Origin: AV69 sp963742315
Lineage (GTDB): Bacteria; Verrucomicrobiota; Verrucomicrobiia; Chthoniobacterales; UBA10450
DNA: 64,000 bases
Direction: 5' to 3'
NCBI GenBank assembly: GCA_963742315.1
Contig: CAVULE010000001.1
Location: 124,001 to 188,000 of the forward strand
Every line of letters begins with the position of its first letter. The first letter of the stretch is position 1. The position numbers and the translations under genes are program-made. The notes beneath the pieces were generated by a model. It searched no databases, was not told the DNA's origin, and saw only the letters and a list, made by a program, of their open reading frames with translations. Positions 43,532 through 52,210 of the stretch are shown piece by piece.

Positions 43532-44015
43532 GATGCTTCTCCTTAAGGTTGAATTTCCGATTTCAACTCTCTTCTGCGAAGGCGATATATCTGCCGCCGC
43601 CCCGTTTGTGTCAAACTCGAATCGCCCATGCAAGCTGGATAAATACCGTCAGCTTTTCATCTGATCGCACAACGAACCGCTTCCCGCCACGATGCGCGTC
43701 AGCAAATCGGTTACGGGCGCGCTGAAATCCAGGTGCTCGATGAAGCGTAGAATGTTGTCGAGATGATCGGCAACGAAGAGGCGCGGCCACTGGTGTAAAG
43801 AGTTGTCAGTTCAAAACCCTGCCGACGATGGCGCCGGATACATTCGCGCTTCGACGAATGTTCCGGTTCCCATTTTCGGGACGGCCATTTCCCAAACGCG
43901 GAACAAATTCGGTCCCGACAATTTTAATCATTGCGTTTTAATCGTCACGGCCTCAGCTGTTTAGCTTTACGATAAAAATCCGTGGCATGGCGGGTGCATA
44001 GGGGGAAGGCAGCCT
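43532..44015. other. Gap with a decayed minus-strand coding remnant
   Basis: Reading the minus strand from about 43790 to 43640 gives WPRLFVADHLDNILRFIEH followed by FSAPVTDLL, the end of an unidentified protein. A neighbouring frame near 43630-43690 encodes KRFVVRSDEKLTVF, closely matching KRFVVRADEKLTAF at 55375-55430. No intact gene. Confidence 0.35.
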
Positions 44016-44231
44016 ATGAACACCCATAAATCTACAACTTACGATCTTATCATGGAGTCTGAGTCCGAAGACAAGAATCGAAGCCTGCTCGAAACAGTAA
44101 TTTACGCACTCTTCATTTTGAGTGCGATCGTTTCGATCTGGCAATTCGTAGTGCAGCCGATTGCGGTGCCTTCGCACACCGCCGGCTTCGCTTCCAATCA
44201 GACGACTCTGTGCGTCCAGGGAGACATCTAA
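44016..44231 (+). CDS. Small single-helix membrane protein
   Basis: 71 residues with one transmembrane helix (ETVIYALFILSAIVSIWQFV, about 26-46) and polar ends. It stops 2 bp before the next gene, suggesting a two-gene transcript. The sequence around its stop (ATCTAAC) mimics R'' but no palindrome follows. Confidence 0.5.
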   Translation: MNTHKSTTYDLIMESESEDKNRSLLETVIYALFILSAIVSIWQFVVQPIAVPSHTAGFASNQTTLCVQGDI

Positions 44232-44233
44232 CC

Positions 44234-44611
44234 ATGAACATAAAATCAAGGTTTGTTTGCGTTGGTGTGATTCTTGGGTTTGCCATCGCAATTTTTTGCT
44301 GGAGCAGCCAGGCTGCACAGCCAAGCAGCACCGGTAGCGGTCGTTTAGTTGTGCAAAGATCGCCCACAGTCGGAAATAACGTATATCTACGGCTCTCCAT
44401 TGATGGCGAAGTCCACAATATCGGACCAGGAAGTCTCTACGATCAGCCGATTCCGGCGGGACAACACGTTTTAATCGTGGACACGCCGAGCAATCAACAT
44501 CAGCCGACTTCGATGTCGCTTACCGTGGAGGCAGGGCAGACCTACGCGTTCACCGCCACCCGGGGGTCGGACCAAGGGGTGTCTCTGCTGCGATCGAGAC
44601 GGACTCCCTAG
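44234..44611 (+). CDS. Secreted PEGA-like hypothetical protein
   Basis: 125 residues from the ATG at 44234. Signal peptide (VGVILGFAIAIFCWSSQAA). The mature part GRLVVQRSPTVGNNVYLRL ... PAGQHVLIVDTPSNQHQ ... LTVEAGQTYAFTA has the beta-strand rhythm of PEGA or similar small carbohydrate-binding-like domains. Function unknown. No attC directly follows it. Confidence 0.65.
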   Translation: MNIKSRFVCVGVILGFAIAIFCWSSQAAQPSSTGSGRLVVQRSPTVGNNVYLRLSIDGEVHNIGPGSLYDQPIPAGQHVLIVDTPSNQHQPTSMSLTVEAGQTYAFTATRGSDQGVSLLRSRRTP

Positions 44612-44673
44612 TCAAACCCGAAGAAACCAGAGGCCGATTGACTTAACCTGGTGAGAGAAACTTGCTCTTCTGT

Positions 44674-44982
44674 TTAAAAGTGGAGCCGGACACCCGCGCC
44701 CAGTAAATGCTGTTTCAGATCGCGATCTTGATTAGTGTCGATCTGGGTGCTCGTATAATTCAGGAACTTATATTCAAGAAAGGTGCTGAGCTTCGGAGTC
44801 CAATAGTAGTCTGAGCCTGCCACCACCTGCCACGCCAAGTCCGCGTGACTTTGCCCCCCGCCAGTGTTGATAGGGACTCTGCCAGTTATGGGATCCTGGG
44901 GCTCAACCCCCGCAGACTCAGCATAGTAAACGCCGACTCCGGCACCGGCATACGGCTGGAATCTTCCAAATGCGAATCGCAA
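44674..44982 (-). pseudogene. Outer-membrane beta-barrel protein, 3' fragment
   Basis: 102 codons: FGRFQPYAGAGVGVYYAES, DLAWQVVAGSDYYWTPKLS, FLEYKFLNYTS and a C-terminal LLGAGVRLHF with terminal Phe, the usual end of an OmpA/OmpW-like beta-barrel. The N-terminal half and signal peptide are missing upstream (44983 onward has no continuing frame), so this is a truncated gene. Confidence 0.65.
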
Positions 44983-45322
44983 AATACCCAGTGTTTTACA
45001 AGAAAAGCTAACTGCGATCGATCGACAACGAGGTCGTCTTGCTTCACTTCAAATAGACTCATGCAGCTATTCGGCAAAAGGAAACACTTGGCCGTTATAA
45101 TGCCACAGCGTCATCGATATTCAGCGTGATCGAGGAGTTCTCTTCGACCGGGACTGATCTCGGGGTATTCGCCAGCACTAATATGAACGTTCCGGCAGGT
45201 CTGGACTTTCTCGGACGGGTGGACTTTGTGTTTTTAGCTGTAAGTGATGGTTCATTGCTAAAGCACACTGCCCGACGTATTCTGGGGAAAGGAGAAATGC
45301 CGTATCCGAATTGGAGGTGTCT
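44983..45322. other. Gap with NHL/beta-propeller remnant
   Basis: At 45126-45210 the plus strand encodes IEEFSSTGTDLGVFASTNM and PAGLDF, one blade of an NHL-type beta-propeller, with no intact gene around it. A sister fragment is at 46290-46410. Confidence 0.4.
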
Positions 45323-45772
45323 ATGAACCAAGTACAAGTCGAACAGAAGAGCTACGAGATGCCCCCGCGCGAGGGGATCAGCATCGCGCATTTTCTCACC
45401 GTCGCCGACGTCGAGCGATCGGCTCGCTACTACGAAAAGGTCTTCGGCGCTCGCATTCTGACCATGGGTGACGGCAACGCGCCTCCGTACCTTCAGCTTG
45501 CGAATATCTGGATGATTTTGAACGTAGGGGGCGGGCCGACCCCGGATAAGCCGACGGTAACGCTCAGCGTCCCCGACCCGAATCACATCAACAGCTTTAT
45601 GAATTTCCGCGTCGCGGATATTCAAGCGTGCTATGAATTATGGAAAAGTCGAGGAGCCGAATTCATCACGGAGCCGATTGCCAAGTACGGCGAGATTCGC
45701 TGCTACATCCGCGATCCTGACGGTTATATCATCGAAGTTGGGCAAAGCAAGCCGGGCTTCACATACGGCTAA
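45323..45772 (+). CDS. VOC (glyoxalase/bleomycin-resistance) protein
   Basis: 149 residues from the ATG at 45323; GGAGGTG lies 7 bp upstream, better than the in-frame TTG at 45311. VOC pattern ISIAHFLTVADVERSARYYE, FGARILTMGDGN and GEIRCYIRDPDGYIIEVGQS, with the terminal Glu metal ligand. It sits in the attC-free gap; no flanking recombination sites. Confidence 0.88.
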   Translation: MNQVQVEQKSYEMPPREGISIAHFLTVADVERSARYYEKVFGARILTMGDGNAPPYLQLANIWMILNVGGGPTPDKPTVTLSVPDPNHINSFMNFRVADIQACYELWKSRGAEFITEPIAKYGEIRCYIRDPDGYIIEVGQSKPGFTYG

Positions 45773-45928
45773 AGGATCGCGTAAAAGGCTGGTGCCTCAC
45801 GCGACAAGAGCAGCCGACTATGGGACGGAGGACAACAGGGCGGAAATCAGGGAAGAGGAGTCAGAAAACGTCGAACGCCCAATGTCGATGAGGAGCAAGT
45901 CAAGCAAACGGGAGTCAGAAAGGAGCCT

Positions 45929-46282
45929 ATGAAGTCCGAAAGGGATGGTATCAACCCGGCAGTCAAGCCGAGCGGAACAGGTTGCGTCGAATGCATGGAG
46001 CGGGGCGGATGGTGGTTTCATCTTCGCAGATGCGCCGAATGCGGTCACGTCGGCTGCTGTGATAATTCACCAAATCAGCATGCATCGAAACATCACGCCG
46101 CTACGGGTCACCCGATTATTACGAGTTTCGAGCCGGGCGAGCGGTGGTTTTACGATTATCGGACAGAGGAGTTCTTCACCGGCCCGAAGCTTCCCGCTCC
46201 TCACTCGCATCCGTTGGATCAACCGACGCCAGGACCAGCCGAACGGGTGCCTTCAAACTGGCAAACGCTGCTTCACGAATAG
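45929..46282 (+). CDS. UBP-type zinc finger domain protein
   Basis: 117 residues. TGCVECMERGGWWFHLRRCAECGHVGCC and QHASKHHAATGHPIITSFEPGE hold the Cys/His ligands of the ZnF-UBP fold known in eukaryotic deubiquitinases and in a bacterial family of small proteins. WFYDYRTEEFF follows. In bacteria its role is unknown. It is not a cassette by attC criteria. Confidence 0.85.
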   Translation: MKSERDGINPAVKPSGTGCVECMERGGWWFHLRRCAECGHVGCCDNSPNQHASKHHAATGHPIITSFEPGERWFYDYRTEEFFTGPKLPAPHSHPLDQPTPGPAERVPSNWQTLLHE

Positions 46283-46508
46283 CGCGGCTCTTTTGGATGT
46301 GGCCAATTTCGGCTCCAAAACTATTCAGAAGTTTTCCTCCACTGGGACCTACCTTGGCGTTTTCGTCAGCAGCGGATTGGACGAACCATATGGGCTGGCT
46401 TTCGACAGCGCGGTTCCCCCTGTGCTGGTCAGACCTCCTCGTTTGACGTTACCTTTCCACTCGCAGCCAGTGTGCGTGAAGTTAGATTCGGTGAAGCGCA
46501 GAAGGTGA
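46283..46508 (+). pseudogene. NHL/beta-propeller repeat remnant
   Basis: FGSKTIQKFSSTGTYLGVFV and GLDEPYGLAFDS match one and a half propeller blades, then the frame degenerates. It has no start codon of its own in this frame that makes sense and lies between the UBP-finger gene and attC 32. Confidence 0.5.
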
Positions 46509-46539
46509 TTTGGGAGCGTACTCATGATTGACGCGTCAG

Positions 46540-46662
46540 ACCTAACCATGCGCTCGAGGCAACCGCTGATCGGCGAGAAAATTTCCAGATGAGCAGTTCA
46601 GCAGATCTTTTCGCGGCAAGTCGCGTTGTCGTCAGCGGCGCCTCAACTTATTCTCGTTAGAC
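46540..46662 (+). repeat. attC 32
   Basis: R'' ACCTAAC, CATGCGCTCGAGGCAACCGC; R' GTTAGAC at 46656. 123 bp. First attC after the gap. Confidence 0.87.
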
Positions 46663-46708
46663 CTAGTAACCCACACCTCACCCGACACGCAAATAATACT
46701 GCCACATC

Positions 46709-46918
46709 ATGAGCACGAGCATCCGAAATCATTTACCCGGCACGATTGAGCAAATCATTTCTGATAAGGTCGTCTCAGAGATTGTCATCAATACCGCCGC
46801 CGGACTAGTCGTCTCGATCATCACAACGGGTTCGGTCAAGCGGATGAACCTCAAAAAGGGCGACGCCGTTTTCGCCATAATCAAAGCGACCGAGGTTTCG
46901 ATCGAAAAAGAATTATAA
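46709..46918 (+). CDS. Cassette 33: TOBE/Mop-domain molybdate-binding protein (molbindin-like)
   Basis: 69 residues, one Mop domain: LPGTIEQIISDKVVSEIVIN, VSIITTGSVKRMNLKKGDAV and AIIKATEVSIEKE. Molbindins bind molybdate as multimers for storage or homeostasis. Standalone. Confidence 0.88.
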   Translation: MSTSIRNHLPGTIEQIISDKVVSEIVINTAAGLVVSIITTGSVKRMNLKKGDAVFAIIKATEVSIEKEL

Positions 46919-46966
46919 TCGCCTTCCTAACACTCTTATCGCGGCCAGGCTGCTACGACGCCAAAG

Positions 46967-47233
46967 GTCTAACCAGTCGCTGCCGTTTCGACAGGCTCAA
47001 AGGCGACAAAGAGCTTGCCGAAGGGCAGCCGACACACGTAAACAAAAGAGACGTGGCAGGCTCCTAGCCGGCTAGTTTCCTCCGGTTCTCATGATTAAAT
47101 TACTCCAAGAGATAGCTAGTCGGGCTTTGATTCGCATGCTCCCGATGCTCACCCGTTCGGGCTTCCCGTCTATGTCGCACCGCTTCCCGCTGGCTCCGTT
47201 CGCTAGCCGCGGCTGAGCTTTGGCTCGTTAGGT
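46967..47233 (+). repeat. attC 33 (longest, with two inserts)
   Basis: R'' GTCTAAC, CAGTCGCTGC...; R' GTTAGGT at 47227. 267 bp. Contains the insert ACACGTAAACAAAAGAGACG, an additional TTCGACAGGCTCAAAGGC stretch, and the 70-bp block of attC 12 and 15. Confidence 0.83.
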
Positions 47234-47289
47234 CGCTGCCATCGCGCGGCTCTGGTCTTGATTGCTATCAGCGCAAAGAAGAAGATGAG

Positions 47290-48261
47290 ATGCCCATGAA
47301 AGCTGCCGTATTGCGTTCGCTTGGAAAACCGCCTCGCTTCGAGGAATTCCCCGATCCAAAACCGAGTCAGGGTGAAGTGATCGTCCACGTCAAAGCCGCC
47401 TCGCTGAAAAACATCGACAAGATGATGGCCAGTGGTTCGCACTACGATAGCCATCGTGAACTGCCGGTGGTATGTGGAACCGATGGAGTCGGCATCCTTG
47501 ACGATGGGACACGGGTGTTTTGCGGCGGATCTCGGCCGCCCTACGGTATGATGGCCGAGCGCACCGTCGTGTCCCGAATGTGGTGTTTGCCAATTCCTGA
47601 TGAGGTCAATGACGTCACCGCCGCAGCCTTACCGAATCCCGCCTTGTCTTCCTGGCTTTCGCTCGTCTGGCGCGCACAACTCAAGCCGGGTGAGACCGTC
47701 TTGATTCTCGGCGGGACGGGAGTGGCGGGCAAACTCGCCATCCAGATTGCCAGGCATCTTGGCGCCGGGCGTGTCGTCGCCGCCGGACGCAACGAGCAAG
47801 TATTAAGAACGTTGAAGGATCTGGGCGCCGACGCGACCATTCATCTGAACCAACCGGATAAAGAACTGGCCGAAGCCTTTATCCGCGAATTCAGCCACAA
47901 GCCTTTCGACGTCGTCATTGACTATCTATGGGGTGATCCTACCGAAGTGCTGCTTGATGCCTTAACTGGCCATGACCTGAAAGCTGAGGCCACCAGAATC
48001 CGTCTTGTTGAGATTGGAGAAATGGCTGGGCCGACCATCGCTCTTTCCGCCGCTGCACTTCGCAGCTCAGGGCTCGAGCTGTATGGCGGCGGCGGTGGCA
48101 GCATTCCGCCTAAAGCCATCTTCGACGCCTTCCCGCAGATTTGGGCGCTGGCCGCGAGTGGGAAACTCCGGCTTGATATTGAGCAGGCTCCGCTCGCCGA
48201 TGTGGAAACCGCTTGGCAACGGGAAGACTTACCTGGTCGCAGACTCGTCGTTATCCCATAA
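47290..48261 (+). CDS. Cassette 34: MDR-type zinc-independent quinone oxidoreductase
   Basis: 323 residues, medium-chain dehydrogenase fold (GroES-like N-terminus, Rossmann NADP domain). AAVLRSLGKPPRFEEFPDP, GTDGVGILDDG, LILGGTGVAGKLAIQIARHLG and PPKAIFDAFPQIWALAASG are typical. No catalytic zinc Cys pattern. Likely NADPH:quinone or enone reductase. The ATG at 47290 is followed by another at 47296. Confidence 0.87.
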   Translation: MPMKAAVLRSLGKPPRFEEFPDPKPSQGEVIVHVKAASLKNIDKMMASGSHYDSHRELPVVCGTDGVGILDDGTRVFCGGSRPPYGMMAERTVVSRMWCLPIPDEVNDVTAAALPNPALSSWLSLVWRAQLKPGETVLILGGTGVAGKLAIQIARHLGAGRVVAAGRNEQVLRTLKDLGADATIHLNQPDKELAEAFIREFSHKPFDVVIDYLWGDPTEVLLDALTGHDLKAEATRIRLVEIGEMAGPTIALSAAALRSSGLELYGGGGGSIPPKAIFDAFPQIWALAASGKLRLDIEQAPLADVETAWQREDLPGRRLVVIP

Positions 48262-48345
48262 GCAACTGCCAAGCGGGAAAAAGCTTTTTTTATAACAAAT
48301 GAGAAATATTCGGATAGCGGCGACAGAGACTCACTCAAGCAAGCG

Positions 48346-48465
48346 GCCTGACCAAGCGATGCAGCGAACCGTGAACCGTCGTTTACGCAACTTTCCATAA
48401 GTTCAATCCGTCGATCCGCTGCCAGGCGCTCTTGGTGGCGCAGACCCATCCTGCTCTGATTATAT
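48346..48465 (+). repeat. Degenerate attC (R'' side, no R')
   Basis: GCCTGAC then CAAGCGATGCAGCGAACCG is R''-L'' with one core mutation. The region that should hold L' and R' (to about 48465) has decayed to CAGACCCATCCTGCTCTG. Probably inactive. Confidence 0.6.
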
Positions 48466-48515
48466 GGTGTGAATTAGCTTCTCATTGGCGCACCGAGGTG
48501 CTTTCATAGCGTCAG

Positions 48516-48971
48516 ATGACAAAGGCGAAAATGAAATCGACCGCCGAAAGGCGCAGTTCCTATCAGAAGCCAACTCTGCGCAGTGAGGCGTTCGCGCGGG
48601 CGGTTCGCAAAGCGAAATTGCGTGTCATCGGTTCCGGCGGTTTGCGTTCCCTTTTTGAACAAGCTGCAAGAAAGGCTGCGTCGCTCCCCAGGCGGCAGTT
48701 CAAGGAGAATTGGCCTTATCTTCAGACGATGTTGCGCCTGGTCGGCGCGTACGAGCGCGGTCAATACAAGCAGGTTTCGAATGATGATCTGACGTGGATT
48801 CTGGCTGCGCTCAACTATTTGGTCGATCCATTCGATTTGATTCCGGATATGACTCCGTTGCTCGGCTTCGTTGATGACGCAACCGTTGTCGGATTTGTCG
48901 TGGATAAAACCCGGCAAACGCTGGACGAATTCATGATCTGGGAAACCATTGGCGTCAGCAATCTTGCGTAG
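48516..48971 (+). CDS. Cassette 35: YkvA family (DUF1232) protein
   Basis: 151 residues. The DUF1232 core is LTWILAALNYLVDPFDLIPD, then LLGFVDDATVVGFVVDKT. A helical, charged N-terminal region (about 30-85) precedes it. Function of the family is unknown; members are small and membrane-associated. Confidence 0.85.
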   Translation: MTKAKMKSTAERRSSYQKPTLRSEAFARAVRKAKLRVIGSGGLRSLFEQAARKAASLPRRQFKENWPYLQTMLRLVGAYERGQYKQVSNDDLTWILAALNYLVDPFDLIPDMTPLLGFVDDATVVGFVVDKTRQTLDEFMIWETIGVSNLA

Positions 48972-49017
48972 TTCGCCTGAACGAGTCCACAGTCATCGGC
49001 GGCGTGGCGAATCGGGC

Positions 49018-49170
49018 ACCTAACCAGACGCTGCGGCTGACACACGTAAACAAAAGAGACGTGGCACGCGGCTAGCCGGCGTATGAAAAGGTTGAAGGAT
49101 GAATTATGAAGGATGAAGTGAAAGCAAAGCTCGCCCTCACTAGACGCGGCTGAGCTTGAGCTCGTTAGGT
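49018..49170 (+). repeat. attC 34 (with ACACGTAAAC insert)
   Basis: R'' ACCTAAC, CAGACGCTGCGGCTGAC; R' GTTAGGT at 49164. 153 bp with the insert ACACGTAAACAAAAGAGACG, and ending GACGCGGCTGAGCTTGAGCTCGTTAGG. Confidence 0.85.
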
Positions 49171-49275
49171 GTTGCCGCCTAGCCGGCTTGTTTCCTCCTG
49201 CTCTCAGGATAAAATAGTGCAAGAGATAGCCATCCACGCCCTCGCTAGGCGCGGCTGAGCTCGAACTCGTTAGGC
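49171..49275 (+). repeat. attC half-site (R' side only)
   Basis: Immediately after attC 34: TGCCGCCTAGCCGG ... GCTAGGCGCGGCTGAGCTC and R' GTTAGGC at 49269, but the R''/L'' part is missing. An empty or deleted cassette junction is the simplest reading. Confidence 0.65.
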
Positions 49276-49347
49276 TGCGACAAAGTCGGCCGCAACGGCC
49301 ATCAGAGTTGAAGAACAAGCCCAGAAGTATTAGAGAGGAATGTTACA

Positions 49348-50226
49348 ATGTCTCAACCAAGGCTTGTGCTCGTCACTGGCGCTACCGGTAAGCAAGGTGG
49401 TGCCGTGCGTTGAGGCATTATTAATCCGAGGGCATCAAGTCCGGGCTCTGACGCGAAATTCTGCCTCTTCGGCAGCTAACCGACTGCGTGAGCAGGGGGT
49501 TGAGATCGCTGTCGGTGACTTCACCGACCATGATTCCTTGGTGCGCGCTGCACGCGGCGTCGACGCTGTTTATGCGATGAGAACCCCCTATGAGCGAGGG
49601 TTCCGAGAAAGAAACCGCTCAGGGCATTACCCTAACGGATGCCGCCAAAACAGCAGGAGTCGCTCATCTCATCTACAGTTCCGTCGCCAGTGCAGACCGC
49701 GCCACCGGCATTCCGCATTTTGACAGCAAATATGAAGTCGAGAAGCACCTTCAAGCGTCCGGTCGTGCCCTACACCATCGTCGCCCCGGTCTTCTTCATG
49801 GAGAATTTGTTGCAGCCGTGGATTCTATCGAGTCTGCGTCAGGGGAAGCTCGCTATGGCATTGCCTGCCAGGCGCTCGCTGCAACAAATCGCCGTGGCCG
49901 ACATCGGGGCGTTCGTTGCAGCGGTCATTGAGCGAGGTGATACCGTCTTCGGTCGTCGCTTCGATATCGCCGGAGATGAGCTAACGGGCGAAGAAGCCGT
50001 AGCCATCTTGTCCAAGGTGACGGGCCGCGAGGTCCACTATGAGGCGGTTCCACCAGACGTCTTACGTGCCCAGAGCGAAGATATGGCTATGATGTTCGAG
50101 TGGTTCGATAGTACAGGGTACGCCGCGGATATGAAGAACCTGCGCCGCGATTTCCCAGAGGTGAAGTGGCATACTTTCGAGGAGTGGGCGCGTAAGCAGG
50201 ACTGGAGTATTCTCGATCAAAGCTAG
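49348..50226 (+). pseudogene. Cassette 36, gene 1: NmrA-family NAD(P)-binding protein with three +1 frameshifts
   Basis: MSQPRLVLVTGATGKQGGAV starts a Rossmann fold; then single extra bases near 49408, 49595 and 49764 each shift the frame. Joined, it reads EALLIRGHQVRALTRN, TLTDAAKTAGVAHLIYSSVAS, PYTIVAPVFFMENLLQPWI and FGRRFDIAGDELTGEEAVAI, about 292 residues, NmrA/HSCARG-like redox-sensing or quinone-linked oxidoreductase. Each indel is a C that creates a CG. Three hits in one gene make inactivation likely unless sequencing errors cluster here. Confidence 0.8.
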
Positions 50227-50288
50227 AGCGAAGTATGACTCGCTTTCTCAGTCACGAAAACCGAAACTGAAAAGCAAAATACCCAACA

Positions 50289-50903
50289 ATGAAAATCCTA
50301 GTCGTTTATTACTCCATGTATGGACACGTTCTTCAGCTAGCGCGTGCCGTCGCACAAGGCGCGGAGTCCGTCGCGGGAGTGGATGTCATGCTCCGCCGCG
50401 TTGCCGAGTTTGACGAGGTTATCCAGAAGACCGCAGACAACGAATACCTCGTGAAGATTCGTGAGCAGCAGGCCGACATTCCGGTATGCACGCTCGACGA
50501 TCTCCGCGAGGCAGACGGAGTCATCTTCGGCTCACCAACACGATACGGCAACATGACAGCGCAGATGAAGCAACTCATAGATTCGACAGCAAGCTTGTGG
50601 CTTAAGGGCGAGATGGAGGGCAAGCCAGCCGGAGTCTTCACGTCCACAGGCTCGACGCACGGCGGGCAGGAGACCACCCTGCTTACGATGATGGTTCCGC
50701 TCATTCATCTCGGCATGGTTATTGTTGGCGTTCCGTACTCCACAGAGGGTATGCTTCACACCGAAGCGCGTGGCGGCACGCCTTACGGCGCAACGACTAT
50801 CGCAGGCCCACGCGGTGAGTTGCAGCCGACGAAGGAAGACATTGCCATTGCAAGTGTTCTTGGGCAGCGCGTTGCCACGATAGCTAAGAAGCTTCGCGGG
50901 TAG
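50289..50903 (+). CDS. wrbA: Cassette 36, gene 2: NAD(P)H:quinone oxidoreductase WrbA
   Basis: 204 residues, flavodoxin-like. FMN phosphate loop YYSMYGHVLQLAR, FGSPTRYGNMTAQMKQ, GVFTSTGSTHGGQETT and the conserved GGTPYGATTIAG. Catalyses two-electron quinone reduction. It follows the NmrA pseudogene by 62 bp; no attC lies between, so this is a two-gene cassette with a quinone theme. Confidence 0.93.
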   Translation: MKILVVYYSMYGHVLQLARAVAQGAESVAGVDVMLRRVAEFDEVIQKTADNEYLVKIREQQADIPVCTLDDLREADGVIFGSPTRYGNMTAQMKQLIDSTASLWLKGEMEGKPAGVFTSTGSTHGGQETTLLTMMVPLIHLGMVIVGVPYSTEGMLHTEARGGTPYGATTIAGPRGELQPTKEDIAIASVLGQRVATIAKKLRG

Positions 50904-50946
50904 AGTTAATTCTAGTTTCCACCTTTGCTCTCAATTTCCTGTCACT

Positions 50947-51042
50947 GTCTAGCCAAACGATGAAGCCAGCGGCCCCATTGCGATATAACTTCAACGTGTT
51001 TGCCACCGACCCCGCCCGTGGCTTATCTCTTTCTCGTTAGAC
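50947..51042 (+). repeat. attC 35 (degenerate R'')
   Basis: R'' is GTCTAGC rather than GTCTAAC, then CAAACGATGAAGCCAGCGG; R' GTTAGAC at 51036. 96 bp compact subtype. Confidence 0.8.
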
Positions 51043-51079
51043 GATTGCGACGTTCTGAAAACATCGATAATTCTCTGAT

Positions 51080-52024
51080 ATGACAAAATACCGCGACTCT
51101 TTGCCGCAACTGTCCAACGCCTTCTTCCTCACTGATGGCGGAATCGAGACTACGCTCATCTTCCACGAAGGTCTCGATCTGCCGCATTTCGCCGCCTTCC
51201 ACTTATTGAAGGACAAAGCAGGGTACGAAGCGCTGCGAAAGTATTTCTGCACCTATGCGGCACTGGCGAAGCGTTATGAAACGGGGCTTGTTCTGGAAAG
51301 TCCCACTTGGCGCGCAAACCCCGACTGGGCCTCGAAACTCGGCTACAGCGCCGAAGCTTTGGCCGATGCAAACCGCAAGGCGATCGACTTGCTTTGTGAA
51401 ATTCGAGAGGAATTCGACTCTGGGAAGACGCCCATGGTAATTAGCGGCTGCGTCGGGCCGCGTGGAGATGGTTATGTGCCCGCCGAGACGATGTCGATGC
51501 AGGAGGCGCAAGAGTATCACGGTGCGCAGATCGGCACCTTTAGCCGCACCGCGGCCGACTTGGTGACCGCGGTTACGATGAATTATGTAGAAGAGGCAAT
51601 CGGGATCGTGCGCGCAGCGCGAGCGTTTGAAATGCCAGTAGTGATCTCTTTCACCGTCGAAACGGATGGAAAGCTGCCAACCGGCGACTCACTCAAGGAC
51701 GCCATAGAAAGCGTGGACGCGGCCACCGGCGGCGCGCCCGCATACTATATGATCAACTGTGCGCATCCGTCGCACTTCGAACATGTACTTGCCAGGGGCG
51801 AACCCTGGCTGGGAAGAATTCGCGGGGTGAGAGCGAATGCCTCGACCCAGAGCCATGCCCAACTCAACGAGAGCACGGTACTGGACGAGGGTGATCCCGT
51901 GCAATTGGGCCGCCAACACCATGAACTTCTGAGCAAACTGGAACAACTAAACGTGTTCGGCGGATGCTGCGGAACGGACCACCGCCATGTGGAGGAAATC
52001 TGCAAAGCATGCATCACTAGATGA
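51080..52024 (+). CDS. Cassette 37: homocysteine S-methyltransferase family protein
   Basis: 314 residues, complete TIM barrel. The zinc ligands are Cys in MINCAHPSH and the pair in GGCCGTDHRHV. GGIETTLIFHEGLDLPHFA opens the barrel. Members use S-methylmethionine or related methyl donors to methylate homocysteine; donor unknown. One of the larger intact cassette genes. Confidence 0.9.
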   Translation: MTKYRDSLPQLSNAFFLTDGGIETTLIFHEGLDLPHFAAFHLLKDKAGYEALRKYFCTYAALAKRYETGLVLESPTWRANPDWASKLGYSAEALADANRKAIDLLCEIREEFDSGKTPMVISGCVGPRGDGYVPAETMSMQEAQEYHGAQIGTFSRTAADLVTAVTMNYVEEAIGIVRAARAFEMPVVISFTVETDGKLPTGDSLKDAIESVDAATGGAPAYYMINCAHPSHFEHVLARGEPWLGRIRGVRANASTQSHAQLNESTVLDEGDPVQLGRQHHELLSKLEQLNVFGGCCGTDHRHVEEICKACITR

Positions 52025-52028
52025 AGTC

Positions 52029-52152
52029 GCCTAACCAGGCGATCCAGCCAACCGCTGGCCGCTGCGCGATCACCTTTTCCAATGATTAAAACACTTCCAC
52101 TGCGATTGGCGCTCGCTTCCGGTAGCCGTCGCTGATCTTATTCTCGTTAGGC
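52029..52152 (+). repeat. attC 36
   Basis: R'' GCCTAAC, CAGGCGATCCAGCCAACCGC; R' GTTAGGC at 52146. 124 bp. Confidence 0.9.
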
Positions 52153-52210
52153 GAGCTATCGAAGGCGATTTCAATCATCACGCTCTGAACCAGGGAAAGA
52201 AATACGATTT

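Noticed and set aside
44225..44240. ATCTAACCATG between two small genes looks like an R'' core
   Set aside because: It is not followed by the GCGATG/AGC L'' block and no R' partner occurs downstream; it is simply the stop of the 44016 gene.
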